Source of the DNA: Calothrix sp. C42_A2020_038
GTDB lineage: Bacteria; Cyanobacteriota; Cyanobacteriia; Cyanobacteriales; Nostocaceae
DNA: 64,000 nt
Direction of reading: 5' to 3'
NCBI GenBank assembly: GCA_015272395.1
Contig: JACYLQ010000011.1
Span: 62,001 to 126,000 of the forward strand
Shown piece after piece: positions 49,191 to 60,078 of this stretch. The position numbers and the translations under genes were made by a program. A model generated the notes under the pieces. That model was not told where the DNA came from. It did no database searches and was given only the letters and a program-made list of their open reading frames with translations. Position 1 is the first letter of the stretch; each line of letters starts with the position of its first letter.

Positions 49191-49877
49191 CTATATATAT
49201 GGAGTAATATCCTCGCCACAATCATCAGCTAAGTAAGAAAGCGCACGGAAGCGTAAACCAACTAGCTGTTCGTAAAGAGGATTTAGTTTACATAAGGGAG
49301 GAATATGAACTATTTTGCGTTTGAATAAAGTGACATCACGTTCAAAAGGACATTGAGAGGGAATCATTTTACACAAAAAACGCGCGACTCTGGGGTCGTG
49401 AATTTCAAGCTTGTCAAGCCAATCACGGAGAGGACGAAGTGCATCTGGTTGTTGTCGAGCAGGAGTGATAACAACTTGTGATACTGATGGCTTGATTTCT
49501 TCTGGATGTTCAAGAGTGTAGCGTAAAGCATCGAGTATATTTTCTGGTTCACCCAAAGCTTTGCACAACTCGTGAAGCATGTAATCTTCGCTTTTGGTGT
49601 ACATACCATCTGCGATTGCGACCATAACCGCTGTTCTCAGAAAGTTTTCTGCAACAGGTGTACCTTTTCCCAGTATCTGAGCTAACTCCTCCGGTGAAAT
49701 ATCTTCTAAAGACTCAATTTTTAGACCAGGCGCCAGTTCATTTTGGGTAATGCTAGCAATCATCTGCTGTTCTTGGTCATCAAAATCACCATCTGCCCAA
49801 GCAATAGCCAGCAACCCCCGCAACCATGCAGAAATCTGTTCGCTGCTATAAGGGTATTTACCTACACTTGTCTTCAT
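49191..49877 (-). CDS. TerB domain plus Mo-dependent nitrogenase C-terminal domain
   Basis: Two domains. Residues 10-125 are TerB-like (LLAIAWADGDFDDQEQQMIA, VMVAIADGMYTKSEDYMLHE). Residues 145-228 match the 'Mo-dependent nitrogenase C-terminal' family (LRDWLDKLEIHDPRVARFLC, CPFERDVTLF, HIPPLCKLNPLYEQLVGLRF, CGEDITPYI). The latter is common in diazotrophic cyanobacteria but its role is not established. It is not itself a nitrogenase subunit, and no nif gene is nearby. Confidence 0.82.
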   Translation of the reverse strand: MKTSVGKYPYSSEQISAWLRGLLAIAWADGDFDDQEQQMIASITQNELAPGLKIESLEDISPEELAQILGKGTPVAENFLRTAVMVAIADGMYTKSEDYMLHELCKALGEPENILDALRYTLEHPEEIKPSVSQVVITPARQQPDALRPLRDWLDKLEIHDPRVARFLCKMIPSQCPFERDVTLFKRKIVHIPPLCKLNPLYEQLVGLRFRALSYLADDCGEDITPYI

Positions 49878-50262
49878 AAACTCACATTTTAAGTTCTTCA
49901 GTCCAATGTTAGCCTGCGTTGGTTAAAGAATTGGTTCATCATTACTTACTAACTTCAAAATAAATGTACTTGAACTAATATACATAAATTTTTAAACTTT
50001 TCAATTTGAGATCTGATTCTGAAATCTAGTTGCGTTAAAGTGTTGAAAACTTTTTGTAACTATTGTTGAATTTTAAATTACTTATACATCTAATTTATCT
50101 GGAAATTGAATAATAGTAGTGTATTTAAGTGAACAGTATGTTAGCTTATTATTTGGTAATCTTTTGCAAGTAGACTTAATTGTAAGATTAGTTTTCCTGG
50201 CACCTGCAAAGAATTGAAAACTGCATCGAAATATAGTACTAAGTATATTAAAGGTATAAGTA
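49878..50262. other. Intergenic region without a gene
   Basis: 385 AT-rich bp between divergent genes; promoters for the TerB-nitrogenase-associated gene and the ligase gene must lie here. No structure stands out. Confidence 0.35.
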
Positions 50263-51363
50263 ATGTTCTATTTTGGTATTGAACACGAGGTTGCGTTTAT
50301 TAACCGTATGGGAAATTTCGTTGATTTTTCGTGTGCAAAGTTTGCTGATTTCAATCATATAATCGAAGCATTACCTGAGTATACTAGTGATTATTTACAC
50401 TTGCACATGGGGGATGCGGGGATTAGAAAGAAAAGGTGGTATATTGAAGGGTTTGAGCGTTTTGCGGAGTCAGGAGAATTTGTGGAATGCGTTCCGAAAG
50501 GAATTGAAATACGCACAACAATTCACCCTAGCATTCAAGAAGCGATATATGAGCTAAATAAAAGTTTTTCTCTATTGTGCAATGTTGCAGCATCGTTTGA
50601 ACTTTTCCCTGTGTTAATTAGTTACAACCCATACCAATCAAAATACGAACCGCAACCACCTTTAAATGATTATGAACTCAGCGAGTTGCAGGCATATCCA
50701 GATGAGCAGACGGTTAACATCTATATGGTTTCATATGGGCCTGACCTAAATATTTCGATGGCTGATTTACCAGTCGAACGTGTCATTGATATTGGTCAAA
50801 AGTTAACTTATTACAGTCCTTATATTGTTCCTTTTAGTTATAGTTCTCCTTTTTATCAAGGTAAGTTATGGGAAGGGTTATCAGTAAGAACATTTATTCG
50901 CACAGGAAAGCGCGCGGCAACACGGGTATTTGTTGCAGAAGAGGAACAATTAATTTCAAGCGTACCTGCACTTACTAAAATCGCGCGTTTGCCAGCAGAG
51001 GTTGGTCGAATTGAATTTAAAGCTTGCGATAGCTGTGATGATTTTAGTATTTATGCTGGCATATTAGCCTTGTTGAAAGGTTTGGTCTTGGATACAACTT
51101 TGCCAGGTCGAGCGATTATTCCCGATGCTGCATTACATCAACTTTCCGCACAAGAAGCATTTGATAATGAGGAGATTTTTGGCACTGCAACCCAAGTTAT
51201 TCAAGCTGCCGAACTTGCGCTTTGTGATGACCCGGATATCGAATTTTTGGCGCCGCTAAAAAACCTTTTGTACAAGCGTGAGACTCCAGCACATCAGCTG
51301 GTTCGAGCTTATAACACTTTAGGTTCAATTGAACAAGCGCTAATGCAAACGTATAGGCATTGA
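50263..51363 (+). CDS. Glutamate-cysteine ligase family (GCS2) protein
   Basis: Carboxylate-amine ligase-like fold of the GCS2 family. The start FYFGIEHEVAFINRMGNFVD has the family's IE(x)E pattern, and RIEFKACDSCDDFSIYAGIL resembles the active-site block R.E.R..D. 366 residues. It is not the usual cyanobacterial GshA, whose start differs, so it may make another gamma-glutamyl or related compound. It lies alone, divergent from the nitrogenase-associated gene and convergent with psaB. Confidence 0.75.
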   Translation: MFYFGIEHEVAFINRMGNFVDFSCAKFADFNHIIEALPEYTSDYLHLHMGDAGIRKKRWYIEGFERFAESGEFVECVPKGIEIRTTIHPSIQEAIYELNKSFSLLCNVAASFELFPVLISYNPYQSKYEPQPPLNDYELSELQAYPDEQTVNIYMVSYGPDLNISMADLPVERVIDIGQKLTYYSPYIVPFSYSSPFYQGKLWEGLSVRTFIRTGKRAATRVFVAEEEQLISSVPALTKIARLPAEVGRIEFKACDSCDDFSIYAGILALLKGLVLDTTLPGRAIIPDAALHQLSAQEAFDNEEIFGTATQVIQAAELALCDDPDIEFLAPLKNLLYKRETPAHQLVRAYNTLGSIEQALMQTYRH

Positions 51364-51444
51364 CACTCCTCTGGCTGATTTGGTTTTTTTGTGTCAGATA
51401 CATCAAACAACTCTCGCGATCAAAAGCTATACAAGAGTACAAGA

Positions 51445-51473
51445 AAATCCCCTGCCACATGGGTAGGGGATTT
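51445..51473. terminator. Hairpin after psaB
   Basis: Arms AAATCCCCT and AGGGGATTT around an 11-base loop, 34 bp past the psaB stop, followed on the minus strand by TCTTGT. It lies between convergent genes and probably ends both transcripts. Confidence 0.7.
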
Positions 51474-51506
51474 CTATTACTTACCTAACAACTGTGAAGT
51501 TTGGAA

Positions 51507-53732
51507 TTAACCGAACTTACCAGCTGTTGAGGCTATGAGGAATGCTGCGTAAGTGACGAAGTAGCCAACTGTGAAATGTGCTAAACCGACTAAGCGAGCT
51601 TGAACGATGGAGAGTGCAACGGGCTTGTCTTTCCAACGAATTAAATTCGCAAGAGGAGTGCGCTCGTGTGCCCAAACTAAGGTTTCAATCAATTCTTGCC
51701 AGTAACCACGCCACGATATCAGGAACATGAAACCAGTTGCCCAGATGAGGTGTCCGAAGAGGAACATCCACGCCCAAACTGACAGGTTGTTCATACCGTA
51801 TGGGTTGTAACCGTTGATTAACTGCGCGGAGTTCGCCCAGAGGTAATCACGGAACCAGCCCATTAAATAAGTGGAGTTTTCGTTGAACTGAGCAACGTTA
51901 CCTTGCCAAATACCTAGATGTTTCCAGTGCCAGTAGAAAGTTACCCAACCAATGGTGTTTAACATCCAGAACATTGCTAGGTAGAAAGAGTCCCAACCAG
52001 AAATGTCACAAGTACCACCACGACCTGGACCGTCGCAAGGGAATGCATAACCGAAGTCCTTTTTATCGGGCATTAACTTAGAACCACGAGCATCCAAAGC
52101 ACCTTTGACAAGAATCAGTACGGTGGTGTGGATAGCTAACGCAAAGGCATGGTGTACTAAGAAATCGCCAGGACCGATGGTTAAGAACAGAGAATTTGTA
52201 CCATTGTTAATTGCATCCAACCAACCAGGCAACCAAACGTTAGCGTAGTTGGGGTAAGCTGTGTAGGCAACACTGTCAGGATTGGAAAGTAAAGTTTCCA
52301 TTCCGTACAGAACTTTACCGTGAGCCGCTTGGATAAATTGAGCAAATACTGGCTCAATTAAGATTTGTTTCTCAGGAGTACCGAAAGCAACAACTACGTC
52401 GTTGTGTACATACAAGCTGAGGGTGTGGAAGCCTAAGAAAAGGGATACCCAGCTTAAGTGCGAGATAATCGCTTCTTTATGCTTCAATACACGGTCAAGA
52501 ACGTTGCCCTTGTTTTGTTCGGGGTCGTAGTCACGAACCCAGAAGATAGCAGCGTGAGCAAAGGCGCCTACCATCAAGAATCCAGCGATGTACTGGTGGT
52601 GTGTATACAATGCTGCCTGTGTAGTGTAGTCCTTAGCGATGAATGCGTAAGGAGGCAGAGAGTACATGTGTTGTGCAACCAACGATGTGATGGTGCCAAG
52701 AGCTGCAAGAGCCAGTGAAAGTTGGAAGTGCAGTGAGTTGTTGATGGTATCGTACAAACCTTGGTGAGGCAGGTTGAACTGACCTTCGGTTTTGCTACCA
52801 AAGAAATTCTTAGCGTTAAGCATTTCTTTGATGCTATGACCGATACCAAAGTTGGTGCGGTACATGTGACCAGCAACGATGAATAATACTGCAATCGCCA
52901 AGTGGTGGTGTGCCATATCAGTCAACCACAGCGATTCTGTTTGAGGGTGGAAACCGCCCAAGAAGGTTAGAATTGCTGTACCCGAACCAGTCGAGGTACC
53001 AAACAAGTGATTCGCAGTATCTGGGTTTTGCGCGTATACGCCCCAGTTTCCTGTAAAGAAGGGTGTTAAACCTGCGGGGTGAGGCAATGTAGTTAGGAAG
53101 TTATCCCAACCTACGTGTTGTCCACGGGATTCAGGAATTGCAACGTGTACCAAGTGACCAGTCCAAGCCAAGGAACTGACACCGAACAAACCTGCCAAGT
53201 GGTGGTTTAAGCGGGGTTCTGCACTCTTGAACCAAGAAAGACTAGGACGGAATTTGGGTTGCAAATGTAACCAACCAGCGAACAAAAACACTGCTGCCAA
53301 CAGGAGTAAGAACACTGCACCTGTGTACAAGTCGTTGTTAGTACGTATCCCGATGGTGTACCACCAGTGATAAACACCAGAGTAAGCAATGTTTACTGGG
53401 TTCGAGGCGCCACCTTGGGTGAAAGCCTCTATAGCAGGTTTACCGAAGTGAGGATCCCAAATCGCGTGAGCAATCGGGCGAATGTGGAGAGGGTCTTTAA
53501 TCCACTGTTCAAAGTTGCCTTGCCAAGCTACGTGGAAATTGAGGCTAGATGCCCACAGGAAAATGATTGCCAGGTGACCGAAGTGAGTTGCGAAAATCTT
53601 TTGGTAAAGATTTTCTTCCGTCATACCGTCATGGCTTTCAAAATCATTTCCGGTAGCCAACGCATACCAAATCCGACGAGTAGTCGGGTCTTGTGCGAGG
53701 TCTTGGCTAAATTTTGGAAATTTTGTTGCCAT
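51507..53732 (-). CDS. psaB: Photosystem I core protein PsaB (P700 apoprotein A2)
   Basis: One half of the PSI reaction-centre heterodimer; binds P700, A0, A1 and, with PsaA, the FX iron-sulfur cluster through [10 protein letters not shown] near residue 560. 741 residues and eleven membrane spans are as expected; the start [19 protein letters not shown] and end [12 protein letters not shown] are typical. It is the second gene of the psaA-psaB operon, 148 bp after psaA, with direct repeats in the spacer. Confidence 0.99.
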   Translation of the reverse strand: MATKFPKFSQDLAQDPTTRRIWYALATGNDFESHDGMTEENLYQKIFATHFGHLAIIFLWASSLNFHVAWQGNFEQWIKDPLHIRPIAHAIWDPHFGKPAIEAFTQGGASNPVNIAYSGVYHWWYTIGIRTNNDLYTGAVFLLLLAAVFLFAGWLHLQPKFRPSLSWFKSAEPRLNHHLAGLFGVSSLAWTGHLVHVAIPESRGQHVGWDNFLTTLPHPAGLTPFFTGNWGVYAQNPDTANHLFGTSTGSGTAILTFLGGFHPQTESLWLTDMAHHHLAIAVLFIVAGHMYRTNFGIGHSIKEMLNAKNFFGSKTEGQFNLPHQGLYDTINNSLHFQLSLALAALGTITSLVAQHMYSLPPYAFIAKDYTTQAALYTHHQYIAGFLMVGAFAHAAIFWVRDYDPEQNKGNVLDRVLKHKEAIISHLSWVSLFLGFHTLSLYVHNDVVVAFGTPEKQILIEPVFAQFIQAAHGKVLYGMETLLSNPDSVAYTAYPNYANVWLPGWLDAINNGTNSLFLTIGPGDFLVHHAFALAIHTTVLILVKGALDARGSKLMPDKKDFGYAFPCDGPGRGGTCDISGWDSFYLAMFWMLNTIGWVTFYWHWKHLGIWQGNVAQFNENSTYLMGWFRDYLWANSAQLINGYNPYGMNNLSVWAWMFLFGHLIWATGFMFLISWRGYWQELIETLVWAHERTPLANLIRWKDKPVALSIVQARLVGLAHFTVGYFVTYAAFLIASTAGKFG

Positions 53733-53780
53733 AGGTTTTGATAAATCCTCTAACCTTTAGCCGTCATATGATTGATACTT

Positions 53781-53876
53781 AGGAGTTATGAGTTGTGAGT
53801 TATGAGTTATGAGTTGAAAATACATAATTTCTGCGTTTTAACTCCTAACTCCTAACTCCTCACTCATAACTTTGTT
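53781..53876. repeat. Short tandem repeats in the psaA-psaB spacer
   Basis: One side holds several 'gagttatgagtt' units, the other 'actcctaactcc' units followed by 'actcataac'. The two sets are inverted with respect to each other, so the mRNA between psaA and psaB could fold into a long, slippery hairpin. Typical Nostocales repeat words. Confidence 0.7.
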
Positions 53877-53880
53877 GGCG

Positions 53881-56139
53881 TTAGCCTACTGAAAGGATAT
53901 GCGCGTGGAAGAATGCCCAGGTTGTGGCTATACCTCCGAGAAGGTAATGTGCTACACCTACTGCACGACCTTGAATGATGCTTAAAGCACGTGGCTGAAT
54001 AGAAGGTGCTACCTTCAGTTTATTATGTGCCCAAACAATTGATTCAATTAGTTCTTGCCAGTAGCCGCGACCACTGAACAGGAACATCAAACTGAATGCC
54101 CAAACAAAGTGGGCGCCTAAGAACATCAAACCGTAAGCAGACAAAGCGCTACCGTAGGAATTGATAACTTGTGCAGCTTGTGCCCACAAGAAGTCACGCA
54201 ACCAACCGTTGATTGTAATAGCACTTTGAGCGAAGTTACCACCGGTAATATGGGAAACTAAGCCATCTGAGTCAACAGTTCCCCAGACATCCGACTGCAT
54301 TTTCCAAGAGAAGTGGAAGATTGCAATTGAAATAGTGTTGTACATCCAGAACAGTCCGAGGAACACGTGGTCCCAACCAGACACTTGACATGTACCACCA
54401 CGACCTGGACCATCGCAAGGGAAGCGGAAGCCTAAGTTCGCTTTATCTGGAATTAAACGTGAACTGCGAGCGAATAATACGCCTTTAAGCAGAATCAGTA
54501 CAGTTACGTGAATCTGGAATGCGTGGATATGGTGAATCATGAAATCCGCCGTACCCAAAGCAATAGGCATCATTGCCACTTTGCCACCAACTGCGACAAT
54601 ACCACCACCGAAGGCATGACTGACAACTTGTAATGCATTTGGTGCAGTACTACCAGGCGCCACAGTGTGTAAATTTTGTATCCACTGAGCAAATACTGGC
54701 TGTAACTGGATTGCAGTATCGGAGAACATATCTTGAGGACGACCCAACGCGCGCATTGTGTCGTTGTGGATATAAAGTCCAAAGCTATGGAAGCCAAGGA
54801 ACATACATACCCAGTTGAGGTGGGAAATAATTGCATCGCGATGACGAATCACCCGATCCAATACGTTGTTTTGATTAACAACGGGATCGTAATCCCGCAC
54901 CATGAAGATTGCTGCGTGTGCCGCACCACCGACAATCAAGAAGGCGCCAATCCACATGTGGTGAGTGAAGATACACAGTTGGGTAGCGTAGTCAGTTGCC
55001 AAATAGGGGTACGGAGGCATCGCGTACATGTGGTGCGCGACGATGATAGTCAGTGAACCCAAGAAAGCAAGGTTGGTTGCTAATTGAGCGTGCCAAGAGG
55101 TGGTCAAATTTTCATAAAGACCCTTGTGCCCTTCACCAGTGAAAGGACCCTTGTGGTTCTCAAGAATCTCTTTGATACTGTGACCAATACCCCAGTTAGT
55201 ACGGTATTGGTGACCAGCAACGATGAAGAGAACTGCGATCGCCAAGTGATGGTGTGCGATATCAGTCATCCACAAACCGCCAGTTACGGGATTCAAACCG
55301 CCTTTGAACGTCAAGAAATCAGCGTACTGACCCCAGTTCAACGTCCAGAACGGAGTTAAGCCGTTAGCAAAGCTGGGGAACAACTCAATTAACAAATCTT
55401 TGTTGAGGATGAACTCGTGAGGTAAAGGTACATCTTTCAATGCTACCCCTGCATCCAACAACTTGTTAATTGGGTTTGATACGTGAATCAAGTGACCTGC
55501 CCAACCCAAAGAACCACAGCCTAGTAGTACTGCTAAGTGGTGATTGAGCATCGATTCGACGTTTTGGAACCATTCCAATTTAGGCGCTCGCTTGTGGTAG
55601 TGGAACCAGCCTGCAAAAAGGAACAAGCCAGCTAAAACTAAGCCACCAATCGCTGTGCAATAAAGCTGGAAGGAGTTTGTAATACCCCAACCACGCCAAA
55701 CTTGGAACAAACCAGAAGTGATTTGGATACCGTGGAAACCGCCGCCAACATCACCGTTTAAAATGTCTTGTCCAACAATTGGCCATACGACCTGAGCGCT
55801 AGGCTTAACGTTGAGAGGGTCGCTTAACCAAGCCTCGTAGTTGGAGAACTTGGCGCCGTGGAATATCATCCCGCTTAACCACAGTGTTACAACAGCCAAG
55901 TGGCCGAAGTGTGCTGCGAAAACTTTACGGGAAATGTCTTCTAAATCGCTTGTATGTGTATCAAAGTCATGGGCGAGCGCGTGAAGGTTCCAAATCCAGG
56001 TAGTGGTTTTTGGGCCTTTAGCTAGAGTTCTGTCAAAGTGTCCAGGCTGTCCCCATCTTTCAAATGAAGTTGGTACTGGATCGTTATCAACAATAACTCT
56101 TGCTTTTTTCTCCTCTCGCTCTGGAGGACTAATTGTCAT
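53881..56139 (-). CDS. psaA: Photosystem I core protein PsaA (P700 apoprotein A1)
   Basis: First half of the PSI core; binds P700 and shares the FX cluster through [10 protein letters not shown] near residue 575. 752 residues with the usual start ([20 protein letters not shown]) and the chlorophyll-binding HxxxH motifs throughout. A strong ribosome binding site (AGGAGG) precedes the ATG. The gene heads the psaA-psaB operon. Confidence 0.99.
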   Translation of the reverse strand: MTISPPEREEKKARVIVDNDPVPTSFERWGQPGHFDRTLAKGPKTTTWIWNLHALAHDFDTHTSDLEDISRKVFAAHFGHLAVVTLWLSGMIFHGAKFSNYEAWLSDPLNVKPSAQVVWPIVGQDILNGDVGGGFHGIQITSGLFQVWRGWGITNSFQLYCTAIGGLVLAGLFLFAGWFHYHKRAPKLEWFQNVESMLNHHLAVLLGCGSLGWAGHLIHVSNPINKLLDAGVALKDVPLPHEFILNKDLLIELFPSFANGLTPFWTLNWGQYADFLTFKGGLNPVTGGLWMTDIAHHHLAIAVLFIVAGHQYRTNWGIGHSIKEILENHKGPFTGEGHKGLYENLTTSWHAQLATNLAFLGSLTIIVAHHMYAMPPYPYLATDYATQLCIFTHHMWIGAFLIVGGAAHAAIFMVRDYDPVVNQNNVLDRVIRHRDAIISHLNWVCMFLGFHSFGLYIHNDTMRALGRPQDMFSDTAIQLQPVFAQWIQNLHTVAPGSTAPNALQVVSHAFGGGIVAVGGKVAMMPIALGTADFMIHHIHAFQIHVTVLILLKGVLFARSSRLIPDKANLGFRFPCDGPGRGGTCQVSGWDHVFLGLFWMYNTISIAIFHFSWKMQSDVWGTVDSDGLVSHITGGNFAQSAITINGWLRDFLWAQAAQVINSYGSALSAYGLMFLGAHFVWAFSLMFLFSGRGYWQELIESIVWAHNKLKVAPSIQPRALSIIQGRAVGVAHYLLGGIATTWAFFHAHILSVG

Positions 56140-56699
56140 TCGACCTCCTCTCTATAAAGGGATTGAGGAATTATAAACACCACACTTTGTCTTGATAGCT
56201 AAGTTGTAGCTTAGTCGCATCCTAACTTAGGTTAACTAAAATTTGGGGCTAACCAAATTTGGATTGCGAGATGACTCTGTGTGGAGAGTGGTTTCAGTTG
56301 AATTATAAAGTCCATTACCCCATATTGTTAGAGCCATGTTAACAATAATTCAAAATCCCTCAAATTCTCGTAGATTCTGCTTTCCAAGTAATATCACTGG
56401 CTCAAATGTCAATACTTTCTACATTTATTTTACAAACAGAAACAATTTGTAAAAATTATCGTTTTGAACCTTAATATGATAAAGTCACTTACCTCGTTTA
56501 ATAAATACAGAACAATTCTAAAATCTCTATCATTGCGATTTGGCGTCACTAATTATACTGAAATCAACCAATGCAATAGGAGTAAGGAACTTGTTCTCCG
56601 TTGCCTAATTCCTAACCTCTAATCCAAATTTAACCTCCGGCTCATGCTATGCAGGGACTAATTGAGCCAAAATAATTTGTTGAGTTCTTTAAGCAATGG
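56140..56699. other. psaA upstream region
   Basis: 560 bp without a gene between divergent psaA and the lipoprotein gene. It should contain the light-regulated psaA promoters. AT-rich; a palindromic-looking 'aagttgtagcttagtcgcatcctaactt' lies near 56200-56230. No clear -35/-10 pair is recognised by eye. Confidence 0.4.
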
Positions 56700-58418
56700 A
56701 TGCTAGGCATGAACCCTTGGCTAATGAAGTCACCTTTCCAGCCCCTGAGAATGCAACATCAAATAGTTGTAATTGTTGTCAAAGCAATAAAATATCTCTT
56801 TGTACTGCTGCTGGTAGTAAGTTTAACTAGCTGCAGTGGCAAAGCTGTTAGTCAAGAACCATTAACACCCACTACGCGCAAAGATAGCCCGCAGCTAACA
56901 AATCAGATCTCGGAAGTTTCACCTCCATCGATTATTCCTGAACTTCGTCACAGCTTGGATATCTACCAACCGCAAGTTACAATTATTACTCCTAAATCAG
57001 ATGAAGTATTGCCGCAAGACACGGTAGAAGTTCGGCTTCAGGTGAAAGATTTACCAATATTTAAAGATTCACAGTTTAATCTTGGCTCTCACCTTGAAGT
57101 CATTTTAGACAACCAAACAGGTATAGAAGTTTATGACTTGAATCAGCCATTAACCTTAGCAAATTTAACTCCCGGTACACATACACTGCGTGTTTTTGCT
57201 GAACGTCCCTGGTATGAAAGCTTTAAAAACGAAGGTGCTTACGCCCAAACTACATTTCACGTCTTTACCAAAACTGACACAAATAACCCAGATGTATCTC
57301 TACCGATATTAACTTACAACCGCCCAAGTGGTGATTATGGCGCCGAACCAATCCTTCTAGATTTTTATTTAACGAATGCACCATTACAGTTAAATGGCAG
57401 AGATATATCAAAAAATGAAATTGGTGATTGGCGGATTCGCTGCACAATTAACGATGAAAGTTTTATACTCGACCGCTGGGAGTCAATTTATCTCAAAGGC
57501 TTTAAGCCTGGTAAAAATTGGATAAAACTCGAATTTTTGGATGGGAAAGGCGAGGTAATTAAGAATGTCTTCAACAGTACAGTGAGAAGTATTACCTACG
57601 AACCCAAAGGTCAAGATACTCTTTCTCGCCTTGTCCGAGGTGAATTTTCCATTGACCAAATACGTAGTATCGTAGATTCTAGCTATGTGACAAAACCAAT
57701 CCCAAAACCTACACCTAGTGTCCAGCCAACTCTAGAACCGACTATACAACCAACGCCTGAAATCAAAGAACCATTACCTGAGTCCACTTCAGAGCCACAA
57801 CTTCAAGTAGTACCAGAACCAGCAAAACCAAATAGTGGTTTCTTTAAACGTCGGGTTATTAAAGCACCTATACCTGAACCAAGTGTAGAACCAACACCCA
57901 GCGAAACTCCTAATTTACCTGAAGTAATCACCACACCAGTTTCCGAAGTTCAAAATACACCTATTACGGCGCCTGAAGTTGAAAAACCAGATATTAGGAA
58001 AGTAGCACCAACACCTCTACCAACACCTGTACCTGAAACCAAGGTGCCTGAAGTTGAAAAACCATTAGTTGAGTCTCCAAAACCTGAAACATCACCAGTT
58101 CCATCAAAAAAATCAGTACAACCATCAAAAATTGAATTGGGTAAATACTTCCAGCGTCGCGAGTCTCCAAAACCAACACCCGAAACGACATTAAACGAAG
58201 AAGTATCTAAAGATGTTGCACTACCTACACCATCACCCGATATATCTCCGGTGCCTGAAACAATATTAAAGGAAGAAGTATCTAAAGATGGTGTATTACC
58301 TGCACCGTCACCTGATATATCTCCGGTGCCTGAAACGATATTAAAGGAAGAAGTATCTAAAGATGGTGCATTAACTACACCATCATCCGATGTTTCTCCT
58401 ACTGAGATACCAAATTAA
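56700..58418 (+). CDS. Proline-rich repeat lipoprotein of unknown function
   Basis: Residues 30-45 form a lipoprotein signal ending in the lipobox LTSC (Cys at about 45). An ATG at 56751 would give a more typical signal of 27 residues and may be the true start. Residues 90-320 appear globular (QVTIITPKSDEVLPQDTVEV, WIKLEFLDGKGEVIKNVFN), possibly immunoglobulin-like. From about residue 330 the chain is a long Pro/Glu/Thr-rich linker with three near-identical 25-residue repeats at the end (EEVSKDG...SPDISPVPETILK). Probably a periplasmic or cell-wall-spanning protein. Confidence 0.7.
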   Translation: MLGMNPWLMKSPFQPLRMQHQIVVIVVKAIKYLFVLLLVVSLTSCSGKAVSQEPLTPTTRKDSPQLTNQISEVSPPSIIPELRHSLDIYQPQVTIITPKSDEVLPQDTVEVRLQVKDLPIFKDSQFNLGSHLEVILDNQTGIEVYDLNQPLTLANLTPGTHTLRVFAERPWYESFKNEGAYAQTTFHVFTKTDTNNPDVSLPILTYNRPSGDYGAEPILLDFYLTNAPLQLNGRDISKNEIGDWRIRCTINDESFILDRWESIYLKGFKPGKNWIKLEFLDGKGEVIKNVFNSTVRSITYEPKGQDTLSRLVRGEFSIDQIRSIVDSSYVTKPIPKPTPSVQPTLEPTIQPTPEIKEPLPESTSEPQLQVVPEPAKPNSGFFKRRVIKAPIPEPSVEPTPSETPNLPEVITTPVSEVQNTPITAPEVEKPDIRKVAPTPLPTPVPETKVPEVEKPLVESPKPETSPVPSKKSVQPSKIELGKYFQRRESPKPTPETTLNEEVSKDVALPTPSPDISPVPETILKEEVSKDGVLPAPSPDISPVPETILKEEVSKDGALTTPSSDVSPTEIPN

Positions 58419-58438
58419 TTTTGATTACCTGATGTTCC

Positions 58439-58466
58439 GTAGAGACGTTACATGTAACGTCTCTAC
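58439..58466. repeat. Perfect 28-bp palindrome
   Basis: Arms GTAGAGACGTTACA and TGTAACGTCTCTAC join without a loop; the whole 28 bp is self-complementary. It is a dispersed Nostocales-type repeat and lies between the lipoprotein and thioredoxin-NHL genes, where it may terminate the former. Confidence 0.85.
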
Positions 58467-58498
58467 ATGCATATTATTATTTATTTATAACTTTTATT

Positions 58499-60007
58499 AT
58501 GGTTCGTGTACGGGCGCCAGAGCTACCACAAAATAATCCTTGGCTAAATACAGAGCAACCGTTGTCACTGAAAAAACTCAAGGGTCGAATTGTAATTTTA
58601 GATTTTTGGACTTACTGCTGTATCAACTGTTTACATATACTACCAGATTTAAAATATCTTGAACGAAAATATAAAGATAGCCTTACAGTTATTGGTGTAC
58701 ATTCTGCCAAATTTGACCATGAAAAAGATATCGAAAACATCCGTCAAGCTATTTTGCGTTACGATATCGAACACCCTGTTTTGGTAGACAGCGATTTTCA
58801 AGTGTGGCAACAATATGTAGCGCGCGCTTATCCTACCTTCGTGGTTATTGACCCTGAAGGATATGTTATTGCTTCTTTAATGGGAGAAGGAAAACGTGAT
58901 GTTTTAGAAAAGTTGATACAACAAATAATTCTCCAGCATCAAAACAAAGGTACAATCAGCCTTCAAGAACTAGATGTAATTTTAGAAAAACAAAAACAAC
59001 CATTAATTACACCATTAGCTTTTCCCGGTAAAGTTTTAGCAACAACTTCCTGTTTATTTATAGCAGACACAGGACATCATCGTATTGTTGTTACGACTTT
59101 AGAGGGTAATGTTTTACACCTAATTGGAACTGGAAAATCAGGACTGAAAGATGGTAATTTTACAACTGCTGAATTTTCGGCGCCGCAGGGAATGGTATTT
59201 GATAATCAAAATCAAATTCTCTATGTTGCCGATACCGAAAATCACACATTACGCAAAGTAGACTTACAACAGCAACTTGTAAAAACAATAGCAGGAACTG
59301 GTATACAAAACCGAAATCTAAATCTAACTCAAGGTAATAGTTTAGATACTCCTTTAAACTCTCCTTGGGATTTAGTCAAGTATGAAAATCAAGTTTACAT
59401 AGCAATGGCAGGTTCGCACCAAATTTGGATGATGGATTTAGAAAGCAGTATTATTAAAAATTATGCAGGTACTGGCGCCGAAGCTTGTTTTGATGGTGAG
59501 TTAGAAATAGCAGTATTTGCTCAACCAAGTGGTATTACAGTAAACAATAAACAACTATACGTAGCTGATAGTGAAAGTAGTTCAATTCGTTGTATTGGCT
59601 TAGAAACTGGGAAAGTCACTACAATTTGTGGAAGTGGTGACTTATATGGATTTGGTGATCAAGACGGTATTGGTGAAGGTGTTAGATTACAACATTGTCT
59701 TGGTATAGAATACGCCCAAGATAATCTTTGGGTAGCTGACACTTATAACCATAAAATCAAGTTAGTTAATCCCACAACACGAGAATGTAAAACTGTATTC
59801 GGTAATGGCGCCACTGGGTTGCAAGATAGTATAGATAGCGTGAAATTTTCTGAACCTTCAGGATTAAGCATTTCAGGTTCAAACTTATACATAGCTGATA
59901 CTAATAATCATGTCATTAAACATGTTAATTTAAACACTCTTAAAGTAACAACTCTAAAAATATCAGGTTTATGTGCGCCATACTTTTGTATTCCGGGTAG
60001 TATTTGA
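58499..60007 (+). CDS. Thioredoxin-like protein with NHL repeats (NHLRC2-like)
   Basis: The first 150 residues are a thioredoxin-fold (TlpA-like) domain with the unusual active site CCINC in ILDFWTYCCINCLHILPDL; residues 165-500 are an NHL beta-propeller (repeated pattern such as LYVADTENHTLRKVD, LWVADTYNHKIKLV, LYIADTNNHVIKHV). This matches the NHLRC2 architecture found from bacteria to humans. No signal peptide, so cytoplasmic. Substrate unknown. Confidence 0.9.
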   Translation: MVRVRAPELPQNNPWLNTEQPLSLKKLKGRIVILDFWTYCCINCLHILPDLKYLERKYKDSLTVIGVHSAKFDHEKDIENIRQAILRYDIEHPVLVDSDFQVWQQYVARAYPTFVVIDPEGYVIASLMGEGKRDVLEKLIQQIILQHQNKGTISLQELDVILEKQKQPLITPLAFPGKVLATTSCLFIADTGHHRIVVTTLEGNVLHLIGTGKSGLKDGNFTTAEFSAPQGMVFDNQNQILYVADTENHTLRKVDLQQQLVKTIAGTGIQNRNLNLTQGNSLDTPLNSPWDLVKYENQVYIAMAGSHQIWMMDLESSIIKNYAGTGAEACFDGELEIAVFAQPSGITVNNKQLYVADSESSSIRCIGLETGKVTTICGSGDLYGFGDQDGIGEGVRLQHCLGIEYAQDNLWVADTYNHKIKLVNPTTRECKTVFGNGATGLQDSIDSVKFSEPSGLSISGSNLYIADTNNHVIKHVNLNTLKVTTLKISGLCAPYFCIPGSI

Positions 60008-60078
60008 ATGCATCATACACATTAAAATAGCTAATTAGTTATAATTAATACATAAATATTTTGATCGAGGTACTAATC

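Noticed and set aside
49191-49877. Nitrogenase structural subunit
   Set aside because: Only the small 'Mo-dependent nitrogenase C-terminal' domain is present; there is no NifD/NifK cluster-binding pattern.
54570-55359. Several open frames opposite psaA
   Set aside because: Shadows of a highly conserved photosystem gene with strong codon bias.
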